DNA of 64,000 nucleotides from Alteromonas sp. 1_MG-2023. GTDB taxonomy: Bacteria > Pseudomonadota > Gammaproteobacteria > Enterobacterales > Alteromonadaceae. The DNA lies in the NCBI RefSeq assembly GCF_030547075.1, contig NZ_JAUOQH010000020.1, forward strand, positions 1 through 64,000, in the 5' to 3' direction. The notes beneath the pieces are model-generated. The model saw nothing but the letters and a program-made list of their open reading frames with translations. It searched no databases and was not told the DNA's origin. Below are positions 9,861 through 19,672 of this stretch, one piece after another. Both the position numbers and the translations under genes were made by a program. The stretch's first letter is position 1. Each line of letters starts with the position of its first letter.

Positions 9861-9940
9861 GTAGTGCAGTGTCAAAATAAATTGCGCAGCGCCAAGGTAA
9901 ATTGCGCAGTGCGAAAATAAAAATAGCGCAGCGCACTGCT
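9861..9940. repeat. Degenerate 20-base tandem repeats between astB and topA
   Basis: Four consecutive 20-base units can be aligned at 9861-9880, 9881-9900, 9901-9920 and 9921-9940. The middle two share ATTGCGCAG(C/T)GC followed by AA(G/A)(G/A)TAA and are the best matched; the outer two are more diverged and the last is shifted by three bases. GCAGTGCG at 9906-9913 and CGCACTGC at 9932-9939 can also pair as a hairpin. The rest of the 484-base gap between astB and topA (9762-10245) shows no supported gene. Confidence 0.55.
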
Positions 9941-10194
9941 GAATTTTTGTTCGCTGTGAATTAATAAGCATAATAAATGCCTGTTAATTACTAGGCGCAA
10001 AGGCATAATGGCTGGCATTATACGGTTTTTATACGCCTTGCCAATCGAGGTGGTTGAAAAGTGAACAGGAATTGGGCGGGATTGAAGCAATCGCAAGAAT
10101 AACTATTAAGAAGATCTTGTTTTCCATTCACTTTGTCGATATATGTTAAAAAAGCACGGGCACCCTAATAGCACAGTCTACGGGCCCTTTATCT

Positions 10195-10224
10195 TTGAGA
10201 ATGACTAAAATAGTCCTTTAGAAT
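10195..10224 (+). promoter_or_regulatory. Candidate sigma-70 promoter for topA
   Basis: TTGAGA (10195-10200) and TAGAAT (10219-10224) are separated by 18 bases, and would start transcription about 15 bases before the topA ATG. Matches are five of six and four or five of six. E. coli topA has several supercoiling-sensitive promoters, so others may exist upstream. Confidence 0.4.
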
Positions 10225-10245
10225 CAATAGGTTTAATTCAATTAT

Positions 10246-12912
10246 ATGGCAAAATCTCTAGTCATAGTCGAGTCGCCAGCCAAAGCGAAAACGATAAATA
10301 AATATCTTGGTAAAGATTTTATCGTAAAAAGTTCTGTCGGCCATGTTCGCGATCTGCCTACGAAGGCATTGGGCAAAGTTGAGCCCAAAAAGCCAGCGAA
10401 AGAACTCAAAACTTATAGCGAAGAAGACAAACAAGAATATCTTCGCAGACATGAATATTTAAAACTTGTAGACCGCATGGGTGTCGATCCAGAACAAAAC
10501 TGGAAAGCCCACTATCAGGTCTTGCAGGGTAAAGAAAAAGTGGTTAATGAGCTTAAGCGCTTAGCCAAAGACGCCGACACCATCTATCTCGCAACGGATT
10601 TGGATAGAGAAGGGGAAGCTATTGCGTGGCACTTGCAAGAGTTGCTGGGCAGTAAAGGCAAAACCTATCAGCGCGTGGTGTTTAACGAAATTACCAAAAA
10701 CGCCATTCAAGAAGCCTTCTCAGACCCAGGCGAAGTTAACGTTGCTCGTGTAAATGCACAGCAAGCCCGACGTTTCCTCGACCGCGTTGTTGGCTTTATG
10801 GTGTCGCCATTGCTATGGAAAAAGATAGCACGTGGCTTATCTGCGGGCCGTGTTCAATCGGTTGCTGTACGCCTAGTGGTAGATCGTGAGCGCGAAATTA
10901 AAGCGTTTGTTCCAGAAGAGTTTTGGGATATTCACGCCGACTTAACCAGCGAGCAAAAAGCGGCGCTGCGTATGTTGGTAGCCAAACATGAAGGCAAAGC
11001 GTTTAAACCGGTTAATAAAGCGCAAGCAGACAAAGCACTAGAAGATTTGAATGGCGCTAAGTACTTAGTTGAAAGCCGTGAATCTAAGCCTACGTCTAGC
11101 CGACCTTCAGCACCGTTTATTACTTCAACGCTGCAGCAAGCTGCGAGTACGCGTTTAGGTTTTGGTGTAAAGAAAACCATGATGATGGCACAGCGCTTGT
11201 ATGAAGCGGGTTACATCACTTATATGCGTACTGATTCAACGAACTTGAGCCAAGAAGCGCTAGATAATTGCCGCGCGTATATCGAAGACAACTTTGGTAA
11301 TAAATACCTACCAGAGTCGCCTAACCGTTATGGTAGCAAAGAGGGAGCGCAAGAGGCGCACGAAGCTATTCGCCCTTCAAGTGTTAAGGTAAATGCTGCA
11401 CATTTAGGTGATATGGAACGGGATGCTCAGCGTTTATATGAGCTTATTTGGCGCCAGTTTGTTGCGTGTCAAATGACACCGGCTAAATATGATGCTACCA
11501 CCATTAGAGTAGGTGCAAACAATTACGAATTAACGGCGAAAGGCCGTGTGTTGAAGTTTGATGGCTGGACACGAGTTCAACCACAGCTTCGCAAAAAAGG
11601 TGATGAAGAGTTGATGTTGCCTGATGTTCAAAAAGGCGATGTATTACACTTAAATGCGCTTGATCCTAAGCAGCACTTCACCAAACCAGTGGCACGTTTT
11701 AACGAAGCGTCTTTGGTAAAAGAGCTAGAAAAACGAGGCATTGGCCGACCTTCTACTTACGCAAGTATCATTTCGACCATTCAAGATCGTGGTTACGTTC
11801 GCCTTGAAAATAAGCGGTTTTATGCTGAAAAAATGGGTGAAATCGTTAACGACCGTTTGATGGAAAATTTCGACGACCTAATGAGTTTCGACTTTACCGC
11901 CAACATGGAGCAACAGCTTGATGATATAGCGGAAGGTAACAAAGATTGGAAAGACGTACTTAATCTGTTCTACAGCGAATTTTACGGCAAGTTACTGAAT
12001 GCCGAGAAAGCCCCTGAAGAGGGCGGAATGCGTCTTAATCAAGCTATTCCGTCGGGTATTACATGTGACAAGTGCGGACGTGAAATGAACGTGCGTACGG
12101 CGTCTACTGGCGTATTCCTTGGGTGTTCTGGCTACAACTTACCGCCAAAAGAACGCTGCACTAACACCATGAACCTGACGCCAGGTGATGAAGTGGTGAA
12201 GGTAGATGACGAAGAAGAATTAGAAACCGAGGCGTTACGTGCTAAGAAGCGTTGTCCAATATGCAGTACTGCGATGGACAGCTACTTAGTGGACGAAACC
12301 CGTAAGCTGCATGTGTGTGGTAATACACCGACCTGTGAAGGTACCTTAGTCGAAACCGGTACGTTCAAGATTAAAGGTTACGACGGCCCCATTATCGAAT
12401 GTGATAAGTGTGGTAGTGACATGGAACTGAAAAACGGTCGCTTTGGTAAATATTTCGGCTGTACTAACGAAGAATGTAAAAACACGCGTAAGTTATTACG
12501 TAACGGAGAGGCTGCGCCACCTAAAGAAGATCCGGTAGATTTACCAGAGCTTCCTTGTGAAAAGTCCGATGCGCATTTTGTATTACGAGACGGCGCTTCA
12601 GGTATTTTCATGGCCGCACATAACTTCCCTAAATCTCGGGAAACTCGTGCACCGAAAGTGGAAGAGCTGGCGCGCTTTAGAGATAGAATATCTGAAAAAT
12701 TCTATTACCTAGCCGATGCACCGCAAAAGGATCCGGAAGGTAACCTTGCCATTGTTCGCTACAGTCGTAAGACCAAGCAGCAATATGTGATGTCAGAAAA
12801 TGAAGCGGGTAAAGCCACAGGTTGGTCGGCATGGTATAACGACGGTAAGTGGGAAACACAAGCCGCCAGTAAACCTGCAGCTAAAACCAAAGCGAAAGCC
12901 AAAAAGAAATAA
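10246..12912 (+). CDS. topA: DNA topoisomerase I (type IA)
   Basis: TopA relaxes negatively supercoiled DNA through a 5'-phosphotyrosine intermediate. The 888-residue protein has the TOPRIM domain at the N-terminus (Glu9 in [13 protein letters not shown]118, D120 and E122 in ATDLDREGE) and the active-site tyrosine 326 in ITYMRTDST. Three four-cysteine zinc ribbons follow at the C-terminus ([24 protein letters not shown]), then a lysine/alanine-rich tail. Length and order match gammaproteobacterial TopA. The ribosome site is weak. A DUF2058 gene follows 21 bases later and probably shares the transcript. Confidence 0.98.
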   Translation: MAKSLVIVESPAKAKTINKYLGKDFIVKSSVGHVRDLPTKALGKVEPKKPAKELKTYSEEDKQEYLRRHEYLKLVDRMGVDPEQNWKAHYQVLQGKEKVVNELKRLAKDADTIYLATDLDREGEAIAWHLQELLGSKGKTYQRVVFNEITKNAIQEAFSDPGEVNVARVNAQQARRFLDRVVGFMVSPLLWKKIARGLSAGRVQSVAVRLVVDREREIKAFVPEEFWDIHADLTSEQKAALRMLVAKHEGKAFKPVNKAQADKALEDLNGAKYLVESRESKPTSSRPSAPFITSTLQQAASTRLGFGVKKTMMMAQRLYEAGYITYMRTDSTNLSQEALDNCRAYIEDNFGNKYLPESPNRYGSKEGAQEAHEAIRPSSVKVNAAHLGDMERDAQRLYELIWRQFVACQMTPAKYDATTIRVGANNYELTAKGRVLKFDGWTRVQPQLRKKGDEELMLPDVQKGDVLHLNALDPKQHFTKPVARFNEASLVKELEKRGIGRPSTYASIISTIQDRGYVRLENKRFYAEKMGEIVNDRLMENFDDLMSFDFTANMEQQLDDIAEGNKDWKDVLNLFYSEFYGKLLNAEKAPEEGGMRLNQAIPSGITCDKCGREMNVRTASTGVFLGCSGYNLPPKERCTNTMNLTPGDEVVKVDDEEELETEALRAKKRCPICSTAMDSYLVDETRKLHVCGNTPTCEGTLVETGTFKIKGYDGPIIECDKCGSDMELKNGRFGKYFGCTNEECKNTRKLLRNGEAAPPKEDPVDLPELPCEKSDAHFVLRDGASGIFMAAHNFPKSRETRAPKVEELARFRDRISEKFYYLADAPQKDPEGNLAIVRYSRKTKQQYVMSENEAGKATGWSAWYNDGKWETQAASKPAAKTKAKAKKK

Positions 12913-12933
12913 AGTAACAAAGAGATTTAGTGT

Positions 12934-13485
12934 ATGGCCTCGTTACAGGATCAATTATTAAAAGCCGGCATAGCAGACAAAGGCTCTGCTAAGCAGGCGC
13001 GTGCTGAAAAGCGCAAAAAAAATAAGCAAAAGACAAAGAACAACCAAGGTGTGGTGGACGAAGCGACGATTGCTGCACAGAAAGCCGCTGAAGAAAAGAA
13101 AGCCCGTTCACGTGAGCTGAACCAGTTGCAACAACAAGAGCGTGAAAAGCGCTCTATTGCCGCGCAAGTGCGCCAGCTCATTGATGTGAATAAACAATCA
13201 CGCAAAGGCGATACCGTACTTAATTTCACTCACGATAATGTCGTGAAGCGCATGTATGTTAGCGCCGAAATGCATAGGCAGGTTACTAAAGGCCGTTTAA
13301 CCGTGGTGATTTTAGGTGATGCGTATGAGCTTGTGCCTACACCTGTAGCCGATAAAATTGCGCAGCGTGACGATAGCTTTATTATTTACCGTGCCGACTT
13401 AGACACCAGCGACAGCGATGGTAAAGAGGAAGCGCAAGATGATTGGTATGCCGATTATGACATTCCGGATGATTTAACGTGGTAA
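12934..13485 (+). CDS. DUF2058 (YaiL-like) protein
   Basis: The 183-residue product starts MASLQDQLLKAG, the hallmark of the DUF2058/YaiL family. Residues about 20-75 are strongly charged and helical (many Lys, Arg, Glu, Gln), followed by a compact domain with FTHDNVVKRMYV and an acidic, tryptophan-containing C-terminus. YaiL is described as nucleic-acid associated, but its role is not established. It follows topA by 21 bases and is closed by a terminator, so the two form an operon. Confidence 0.85.
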   Translation: MASLQDQLLKAGIADKGSAKQARAEKRKKNKQKTKNNQGVVDEATIAAQKAAEEKKARSRELNQLQQQEREKRSIAAQVRQLIDVNKQSRKGDTVLNFTHDNVVKRMYVSAEMHRQVTKGRLTVVILGDAYELVPTPVADKIAQRDDSFIIYRADLDTSDSDGKEEAQDDWYADYDIPDDLTW

Positions 13486-13526
13486 TTAGCCACTGACTAC
13501 ATTGTAAGTTGGCGAGCTGTTATATA

Positions 13527-13564
13527 AAAGCGCGAAAACCTTTTAAAGGCTTCGCGCTTTTTTG
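13527..13564 (+). terminator. Rho-independent terminator after the DUF2058 gene
   Basis: AAAGCGCGAA (13527-13536) pairs with TTCGCGCTTT (13551-13560) and is followed by further T residues, 40 bases after the stop codon. Confidence 0.88.
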
Positions 13565-13591
13565 TGCGCCGAGTTTGCTGCTAGCGTATTT

Positions 13592-13856
13592 ATAGCAATC
13601 CGCATAGATAATCGCCCACTCAGAAGGCGCTGGCAAGTTTCCTAGCAAAGCGTGGGAATGCAGCAATGGCTGTTCCCTTTCAAACTCCCAGAATGAAGCT
13701 AGGAAGCTTGCCAGACCTTCCCGAAGGACGAGTTTAAAATGTCCGTACTCTTTGTTGTGTTACCTTGATGTAGAACCACTATACCTGTGGTGACACGCCG
13801 CGATTACGAACATTTTAAGTCTCGCTGAGAGGGTAATTATCTATGCGGACTGGTAT
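13592..13856. mobile_element. MITE-like element with imperfect terminal inverted repeats
   Basis: Two ends of about 33 bases are inverted copies of each other with a few mismatches: the left end contains TCCGCATAGATAATCGCCC (13600-13618) and the right end, read on the other strand, carries TCCGCATAGATAATTACCC. Nested inside is a second inverted pair: GGCAAGTTTCCTAGC on the left half matches GCTAGGAAGCTTGCC on the right half with one mismatch. A stretch of the minus strand stays open for about 50 codons but has no start or recognisable domain. The ~265-base size, end structure and lack of a transposase suggest a non-autonomous miniature element. No second copy is seen in this window and target duplication could not be settled. 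Confidence 0.6.
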
Positions 13857-14075
13857 TACCTGCTTTTACAGTCGTCTTGTATTTCAGGCATTTGTATTTC
13901 GAGCTTTTGTATTGGGGCTTATTTGTCACGTTTGTATAAACGGTTTGCGTGAGTGGTATTTTATTGATGCCAAAATAAGATTAAACAGATATGAATTCAT
14001 CATTTAACGCATTAGCTGATAAGCGGTACAGTAGCAGCCTGAAATATTCATTTACTAATTCTTCTTGAGGTCACT

Positions 14076-15191
14076 ATGCAGCTTTCGCGTTTGGGAGAAA
14101 TCACGTTATTGGTGGTTTCGATGTTGACGATTATGGTCGGGGCAGTATTGGCTCCAGGGTTAAACTCTATTGCTCCTGCTCTAGGGGTTAGCGAGTTCGC
14201 GGCATTGCTTATTACTTTACCTGCATTGGGTGCCATCTTATTTGCCTCATTTTTTGGAAAGCTAATAGATAGTATTGGAGCTCGTAAAACCTTAGTTTTA
14301 GGTTTGTGGGGCTACCTGCTATTGGGTATAGGTGGTATTTGGGTTCATGGGCCTTTATGGGTAAGTATCGATCGCATATTACTTGGTGGCTTTGCTGCCG
14401 GAGTTATGGCGTCGGGCACGGCTATTATTTCGCATTGGTATCATGGCAAGGCTAGGTTGTCTGTTATTGCTAAGCAAGGCATGGCGATTGAGTTAGGTGG
14501 CGTAATAATACTGTTTTTGGGTGGCCTGCTAAGTGAAATAGATTGGAGAGCGCCATTCTTACTTTACGGGTTGGCTCTGGTTTGCTTAGTACTAACAGCT
14601 ATTAGTGTTCCAAAATATGTTCCTGAGATTGAGCCAGTACTGAAAAATGAAAACACGCAAAATAGCGACAGTTTACGTGCTGTACTCATTAATGCCGTAT
14701 TAGCCATGTCGCTGTTCTTCAGCATGTTCATAACGCTGCCAAGCCATCTTGGCGACTTAAGTTACAGCGAAGCGCAAACAGGCTATTTACTTTCTTTTAT
14801 TTCACTAATGGCCGTATTATCTGCGTTAATTATGCCAAAAATAGTGCACATGAAATCTGAAAAAGTGACCTTGTTTTTAGCCTTTTTAAGTTTTGCGGCC
14901 GCTCACGGTATCTTTGCTATCGCTGAAACCACAAGCTTACTCGTTATTGCTGCAATATTCGCAGGTACGGGCTTTGGGTTTTCTATACCGTTACTCAACC
15001 ATGCCACAGTCGAGCGTAGTTCCGATACCAATATGGGACGCAATCTTGCGTGGTTTGCGATGGCAGTATTCTCTGGCCAGTTTTTAACGTCAGCGCTTGA
15101 GTTCTTGCCAGTAGCAGATAGCGGCGTTTTCACTGTGTGCGGGGTAATAGCTTTAGCGTGCTCGGTTTACATAATTAAAGCGAAAGAGTAG
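14076..15191 (+). CDS. Major facilitator superfamily transporter
   Basis: The 371-residue product is almost entirely hydrophobic, with about 12 predicted membrane segments, short for the family. The MFS motif A is present between segments 2 and 3 (GKLIDSIGARKTL). GAGGT lies seven bases before the start. Substrate cannot be inferred. Similar MFS proteins include drug, sugar and cyanate exporters. It is a single gene: the MITE-like element lies upstream and a 34-base palindrome follows. Confidence 0.8.
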   Translation: MQLSRLGEITLLVVSMLTIMVGAVLAPGLNSIAPALGVSEFAALLITLPALGAILFASFFGKLIDSIGARKTLVLGLWGYLLLGIGGIWVHGPLWVSIDRILLGGFAAGVMASGTAIISHWYHGKARLSVIAKQGMAIELGGVIILFLGGLLSEIDWRAPFLLYGLALVCLVLTAISVPKYVPEIEPVLKNENTQNSDSLRAVLINAVLAMSLFFSMFITLPSHLGDLSYSEAQTGYLLSFISLMAVLSALIMPKIVHMKSEKVTLFLAFLSFAAAHGIFAIAETTSLLVIAAIFAGTGFGFSIPLLNHATVERSSDTNMGRNLAWFAMAVFSGQFLTSALEFLPVADSGVFTVCGVIALACSVYIIKAKE

Positions 15192-15205
15192 CTCAGGTAT
15201 TTAAG

Positions 15206-15239
15206 AATAAGTAGGCAGTGCTAGCACTGCCTACTTATT
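15206..15239. terminator. Perfect 34-base palindrome, possible terminator
   Basis: Positions 15206-15222 are the exact reverse complement of 15223-15239 (arm begins AATAAGTAGGCAGTG, centre GCTAGC). It lies 15 bases after the MFS stop codon. As RNA it would form a long hairpin with a minimal loop, but no T tract follows, so it may act as a transcript-end stabiliser or a binding site rather than a classical terminator. Confidence 0.5.
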
Positions 15240-15378
15240 AACAACCAGCTAATTCAAAATCTACTTATTAAATTCTATTCGCTCAAAAGCCACTCACTTA
15301 AAAGCTACTCAGTATAAAAAAACACGCTAAGCCAATTTACTTAAAACTCAGCATTTATACTGCTATAAATATTATGTG

Positions 15379-16386
15379 TTAGGCACACTTATCTAAATAT
15401 TCACTAAGCGCAGTTAAGTATTTTTCTTTTTCAGTCGTTGTCAGCCAGCTAGCCTTAAAGCTGTTCGCCACCAAGGTGCTCAGTTCATCTTCACTAAATC
15501 CACCTTCGTGTTGTAACGCAATTAGGTTTTCATTCAAGTAGGCTCGAAAGTAGGAAGGGTCGTCTGAGTTAATAGTGGGCAATAACCCCCGTTCAAGCAT
15601 CTCTTTAATTTCAGTTGAGGTAAGTGATTGCACCACAAATTGATTTGATACTGGGCATACGGTTAGCCCAATATTTTTTTGCTTCACTAATTCACATAAC
15701 TCGTCCGATGCTAGAATATTTACGCCATGATCGATTCTGTCTACATCAATATCTTCTAGTACTTGGCGAATGTGCTCTAAGGTATTTTGCTGATTCACAT
15801 CGCAGTGCATGGTCAGTTTCAAACCCCATTCACGGGCTTTAGCAAATACGGAAGCAAACTTAGACGGTGGATTTTTGTGTTCATCTGAGTCTAACCCTAC
15901 GCCAATAAGTTTACTTAAATGAGGTTCAGCCATTAGTAAATGTTCCATGGCTGAATCGGCGGACATATCACGAAGGAAACACAGTATAAGGTTACTCTGT
16001 ACACCAAGATTGGTGTTGGCATCTTGTTGAGCGCGGTATATTCCCTCAATCACAGTATTGAAAGCGACCCCACGGGTTGTGTGGGCCTGAGGATCGAAAA
16101 AAAGTTCCACATACACAATATTTTGAGCGGCGGCTTTTTCAAAGTAGGCCATGGTAAGCGCATAAAAGTCGTCTTCTTCAATTAATACACTCATGCCCGC
16201 GTAGTAAATGTCTAAAAAAGAGGGCAGGTCATGAAAGTTATAAGCAGCAATCATTTGTTCTGGGGTTTCAGCACTCAGGCTTACGCCATTTTTCTGTGCT
16301 AAGGCAAAGCTTAGCTCTGGCTCTAATGTGCCTTCAATATGAACATGTAGTTCGGCTTTTGGCATTTTTTGTATGAATTCTTGCAT
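15379..16386 (-). CDS. Adenosine deaminase-family hydrolase, possibly adenine deaminase-like
   Basis: This 335-residue protein has the metal-dependent deaminase fold: His14 and His16 (ELHVHIEGTLEPEL), His194, His220 (RIDHGV) and Asp275-Asp276 (TINSDDPSYF) are present. The N-terminal phrase and DDPSYF resemble bacterial adenine deaminases and related N6-substituted adenine deaminases more than classic adenosine deaminase. The normal HAGE motif carrying the proton-shuttle glutamate is HCDV here (194-197), with NQQNTLEHI after it. The substrate is therefore uncertain. The gene stands alone; the region upstream (16387-16916) shows no other gene. Confidence 0.72.
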   Translation of the reverse strand: MQEFIQKMPKAELHVHIEGTLEPELSFALAQKNGVSLSAETPEQMIAAYNFHDLPSFLDIYYAGMSVLIEEDDFYALTMAYFEKAAAQNIVYVELFFDPQAHTTRGVAFNTVIEGIYRAQQDANTNLGVQSNLILCFLRDMSADSAMEHLLMAEPHLSKLIGVGLDSDEHKNPPSKFASVFAKAREWGLKLTMHCDVNQQNTLEHIRQVLEDIDVDRIDHGVNILASDELCELVKQKNIGLTVCPVSNQFVVQSLTSTEIKEMLERGLLPTINSDDPSYFRAYLNENLIALQHEGGFSEDELSTLVANSFKASWLTTTEKEKYLTALSEYLDKCA

Positions 16387-16916
16387 GTGGCCTCGGTATT
16401 ATAATTGTTTAGCGGATACGGATGTCCACTTTTAGTGGGTAAGACCAATCGCTAACGCTAGATATGAAAATTAATAAACCATGAGAGTTAAATTCAATTT
16501 AACGCAAAGCGATGCAATTTATACGCCTTAGTTTGTATGGGGGCAGCTAATGAAAAAATATTGAATTAAATTCTAAAGTAGTATGAACGTATTTTTGTAA
16601 GGTATTGATATTAATGAAAATGAAGGGTTTTGGTGTTTTGGGTGAGATAAGCTGAAAGCGTCTATTTTCGCCAAGAAAATTTTCTAACCGTGCATCACCC
16701 TAGTGCAGACATGTAAGGTTACACTTTAGTCTAAATTTTATTCGTTTAAAAAATGAAATACCAGTAGAATAAAGAAACAGGCAGCTAGTTTCAGTTTTTT
16801 ATTCAGTAAATATCACCACTATAATGATAGGGTTTCATATTTCATTATTGAATGTAGCAGCTGTTACATAACAAAATTTTATTGCTTGCAAACCAAACAA
16901 AGAAAAAGGAATTACA
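16387..16916. other. Intergenic region, divergent promoters expected
   Basis: This 530-base AT-rich gap separates the minus-strand deaminase gene from the plus-strand DUF547 gene. A TATAAT box is visible at 16820-16825, without a convincing -35. I see no open reading frame with a ribosome site, no RNA gene and no repeat. Confidence 0.4.
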
Positions 16917-18128
16917 ATGAAATTATTCGGTATTTTAGGGTTACTTCTATGCACAGTAACCCTAAATGTATTTGCTTCGACAGATAGTAACTTCGAAAAA
17001 TTCATGAGTTCGAACAACAGTTCAGATTTGGAAATTCAATATAACGATCTAGATCAATTTTTAGAGTTGAGTGTATTGGTGTTAGGGCCTTCTAATCGAG
17101 AAAAAGCGCCGCGTGTTAGTGCGAAAACTGGGACTCGACTTAAAGGTCGCACGAATCGTTTAACCGGCTTAGAAGGCAACCGATTCTATTTCGACAACTT
17201 CGATAATGATGAATATGTAGAAATTTTACGTGGTTTAAAGGAAAGCTTAGAAGCTTTGCCTTCAGAAGTGGCTTTGTCTGAGTTTAACTCAAAAGAGCAA
17301 TTGGCTTACTGGCTGAATCTGTATAACTTTACCTTTTTACATGAATTAGCTGTTAATCACCCTGATTATAAACTAAACAAAATAATGAAGGATGAACAAG
17401 ACGCTGATTTTCTAAATAAGAAAGTGTTAGTTGTGTCTGATACGAGTCTGAGCCTAAATGATATTAAGTACAATATTGTTTTACCAAAGTATAAAAGCGA
17501 CCCACTGACGGCATATGGCTTTATATCAGGCGTAATTGGTGCGCCGAGTATACAAAGCGAAGCTTTTACGGGAAAAACGGTATTTAAGCAGTTGAAAGAA
17601 ATCGCGTTTGATTTTGTGAATTCGAATCGAGGTACTTATTACGGCGGCAGAATTTCGGTGTTCTATAAGAATCATTTAGCATTTTTCGATAACGATCCTT
17701 CCGTAGTTAAAGACCATGTTTTGGATTATTTACAAGACGAAGTTTATTCTGAAATTGCAAATATGCCAGCAGACCAATTAGATATGGGGATTAGCGATTG
17801 GAATGATGCTTCCCTTGGTGAAAAACGCGCATATGGTGCGGGTATCTCATATAATAACGCAGCCTTTTTAGATTCTGCTTCAGTGAGTCAGCGTAGTGGT
17901 AACGAAGGCAGTGGCGGTAGTATGTCGGTACAAAATTTTGTAGCCGAAGGGTTAGTAAGTAAATCCCGTTTAAACATCAGATTCAGTGCTGAAGAGTTAG
18001 AACTTTTACAAGCCATGGGCAAGCGTCATGAAGTCCGTAATGGTGTAATAGAGCTTAAAGAGTTATCGGAAGAAGAAGTGAAGGCGCTAGAAGACGAAAA
18101 ACGTCTTAAAAAAGAGCCGTTAAATTAG
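16917..18128 (+). CDS. Exported DUF547 protein
   Basis: The 403-residue product starts with a Sec signal peptide (MKLFGILGLLLCTVTLNVFA, likely cut after residue 21). A DUF547 domain follows at about 95-260, recognised by EQLAYWLNLYNFTFLHELAVNHP and a later GRISVFYKNH segment. The C-terminal 130 residues are charged and end in a Glu/Lys-rich helix. DUF547 proteins are secreted or periplasmic and have no settled function. AAGGA lies before the start. A strong terminator follows, and the gene appears to be transcribed alone. Confidence 0.8.
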   Translation: MKLFGILGLLLCTVTLNVFASTDSNFEKFMSSNNSSDLEIQYNDLDQFLELSVLVLGPSNREKAPRVSAKTGTRLKGRTNRLTGLEGNRFYFDNFDNDEYVEILRGLKESLEALPSEVALSEFNSKEQLAYWLNLYNFTFLHELAVNHPDYKLNKIMKDEQDADFLNKKVLVVSDTSLSLNDIKYNIVLPKYKSDPLTAYGFISGVIGAPSIQSEAFTGKTVFKQLKEIAFDFVNSNRGTYYGGRISVFYKNHLAFFDNDPSVVKDHVLDYLQDEVYSEIANMPADQLDMGISDWNDASLGEKRAYGAGISYNNAAFLDSASVSQRSGNEGSGGSMSVQNFVAEGLVSKSRLNIRFSAEELELLQAMGKRHEVRNGVIELKELSEEEVKALEDEKRLKKEPLN

Positions 18129-18160
18129 CCTAGTACTACATAGCAGTCATTCTTAACATA

Positions 18161-18196
18161 GAAGCCAACCCTATTGATGGGTTGGCTTTCTTTTTT
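18161..18196 (+). terminator. Rho-independent terminator after the DUF547 gene
   Basis: GAAGCCAACCC (18161-18171) pairs with GGGTTGGCTTTC (18179-18190), followed by a T run. Confidence 0.88.
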
Positions 18197-18221
18197 ATTC
18201 ATTTGTTTATATCTACAGCCC

Positions 18222-18683
18222 TTATAAATTAAGTGCAGACAGGCTAGGGAAATCAAATGGGCGACTTTCACCTTCCCATATAAGTTTGCGTTCTTCGCTA
18301 CTGATCGGGTGTTCGTTAATGCTGGCAATTCGTCGCTGCATTAATCCCTCACTATCAAATTCCCAGTTTTCATTTCCATAAGCGCGAAACCATTGCCCTG
18401 AATCATCGTGATATTCATAAGCAAAGCGCACTGCAATACGGTTTTCATTATATGCCCATAGTTCTTTAACCAGCCTATAGTTAAGTTCACGATTCCATTT
18501 ACGTGTTAAAAAGGCTTCTATTTGTGTAGTTCCTGTAATAAATTCAGCACGATTTCGCCACTGGCAGTCGGGCGTATAGGCAGCGGCAACACGCTCAGGT
18601 TTACGGCTATTCCATCCATCTTCAGCTAAACGAATTTTTTCAATTGCAGTTTCTTTTGTAAAAGGAGGTAGTGGCGGTCTCAT
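18222..18683 (-). CDS. DUF1348 NTF2-like protein
   Basis: This 153-residue cytoplasmic protein matches the DUF1348 branch of the NTF2/SnoaL-like fold: [51 protein letters not shown] and [23 protein letters not shown] are typical. Members are small single-domain proteins of unproven function. AGGATAA lies before the ATG. It converges on the DUF547 gene. Confidence 0.85.
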   Translation of the reverse strand: MRPPLPPFTKETAIEKIRLAEDGWNSRKPERVAAAYTPDCQWRNRAEFITGTTQIEAFLTRKWNRELNYRLVKELWAYNENRIAVRFAYEYHDDSGQWFRAYGNENWEFDSEGLMQRRIASINEHPISSEERKLIWEGESRPFDFPSLSALNL

Positions 18684-19177
18684 TAATTTATCCTGGGTAT
18701 GTAAAAACGCATTGGCGAAAGATGTTCACCTGAAGTCATAGTATTGGATTAAGAAATTTATAACAGGCCAAAACTTGTTTTTCTACGCTTACGAATTATC
18801 ATTTGTAACGAACCTAGCAGCTTATGGCGTAAGACGCTCATTGCTAAGTAAACTTTAAAAATAATTTAGTAATGGTACTTCTACTCTATGCTCAAGTTTA
18901 AACTTAGTGAGGCCATTAATTTTTCTAGTAATGTCGATTATTGTGATTTTACTGAACATTTTTGCTCAGTTTTATACTCACAAGCTAATAACGAGAAAAT
19001 GGCAGTTTACGCTAATAGCAGGGTAATACGCCCCTCGGTAGGCAAAAGGTAGGCAAGTGGTAGGCAAGCGGCAAGCAACAGACAGCTTCAATAACACGAA
19101 ACCCACTAACATTTTTTAGTGTTATCTGTATCCAGGTTTGGTAAAACTAGCGCATTAATCAGAAAATAATTAACACT
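18684..19177. other. Intergenic region with a short tandem repeat
   Basis: This 494-base gap between the minus-strand DUF1348 gene and the plus-strand acetyltransferase gene contains no supported gene. Its one distinct feature is the 11-base repeat at 19037-19069, listed separately. Confidence 0.4.
19037..19069. repeat. 11-base tandem repeat, three copies
   Basis: GGTAGGCAAAA (19037-19047), GGTAGGCAAGT (19048-19058) and GGTAGGCAAGC (19059-19069) are in tandem, followed by a partial diverged copy GGCAAGCAA. They lie about 110 bases before the acetyltransferase start. Confidence 0.8.
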
Positions 19178-19636
19178 ATGATTTCTTGGAAAGTATTAAC
19201 ATTTAGCCAACTCAATACCCATCAGTTATTTGAACTAATGAAACTTCGCGTAGATGTGTTTGTGGTAGAGCAAACATGCCCATACCCTGAACTTGATGAA
19301 AAAGACAGGCATAGCGATACGCGACATTTATTAGGTTTTAACGGCGACATGTTGGTCGCTTATGCCCGTTTGATACCTGCGGGAGTGAGTTATCCTGGCG
19401 TCAGTGTTGGCAGAGTGGCTACTCATGCAGATTTCAGAGGCCATGGTGCAGGGAAAAGTTTGTTAGCTGAGGCTATCAAACAGTGTGAAAACTTGTGGCC
19501 GAAAGATGATATTGAAATTGGTGCGCAAGAATACTTGTTAGCCTTCTATCGAAAATTTGGATTTGTACAAACATCTCAAATGTATTTAGAAGATGATATT
19601 CCTCATGTTGATATGAAGCGTAAGGCAATAGTTTGA
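19178..19636 (+). CDS. GNAT acetyltransferase, ElaA type
   Basis: The 152-residue product has a GNAT fold with the acetyl-CoA loop VGRVATHADFRGHGAGKSLL. The opening (LKLRVDVFVVEQTCPYPELDEKD-like, residues 21-43) and GAQEYLLAFYRKFGF are characteristic of the ElaA family. The acceptor substrate is not known. No strong ribosome site is visible. It converges with the haloacid dehalogenase-like gene. Confidence 0.85.
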   Translation: MISWKVLTFSQLNTHQLFELMKLRVDVFVVEQTCPYPELDEKDRHSDTRHLLGFNGDMLVAYARLIPAGVSYPGVSVGRVATHADFRGHGAGKSLLAEAIKQCENLWPKDDIEIGAQEYLLAFYRKFGFVQTSQMYLEDDIPHVDMKRKAIV

Positions 19637-19672
19637 TTTAAGAGCTTGATTCAAGTACTGCTGAAAGAATAA

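Noticed and set aside
9771-10096. Two minus-strand ORFs in the astB-topA gap.
   Set aside because: They run through the 20-base repeats and lack ribosome sites and family matches.
13594-13780. Minus-strand open stretch of about 50 codons within the MITE-like element.
   Set aside because: No start codon in good context and no domain; better explained as part of the repeat element.
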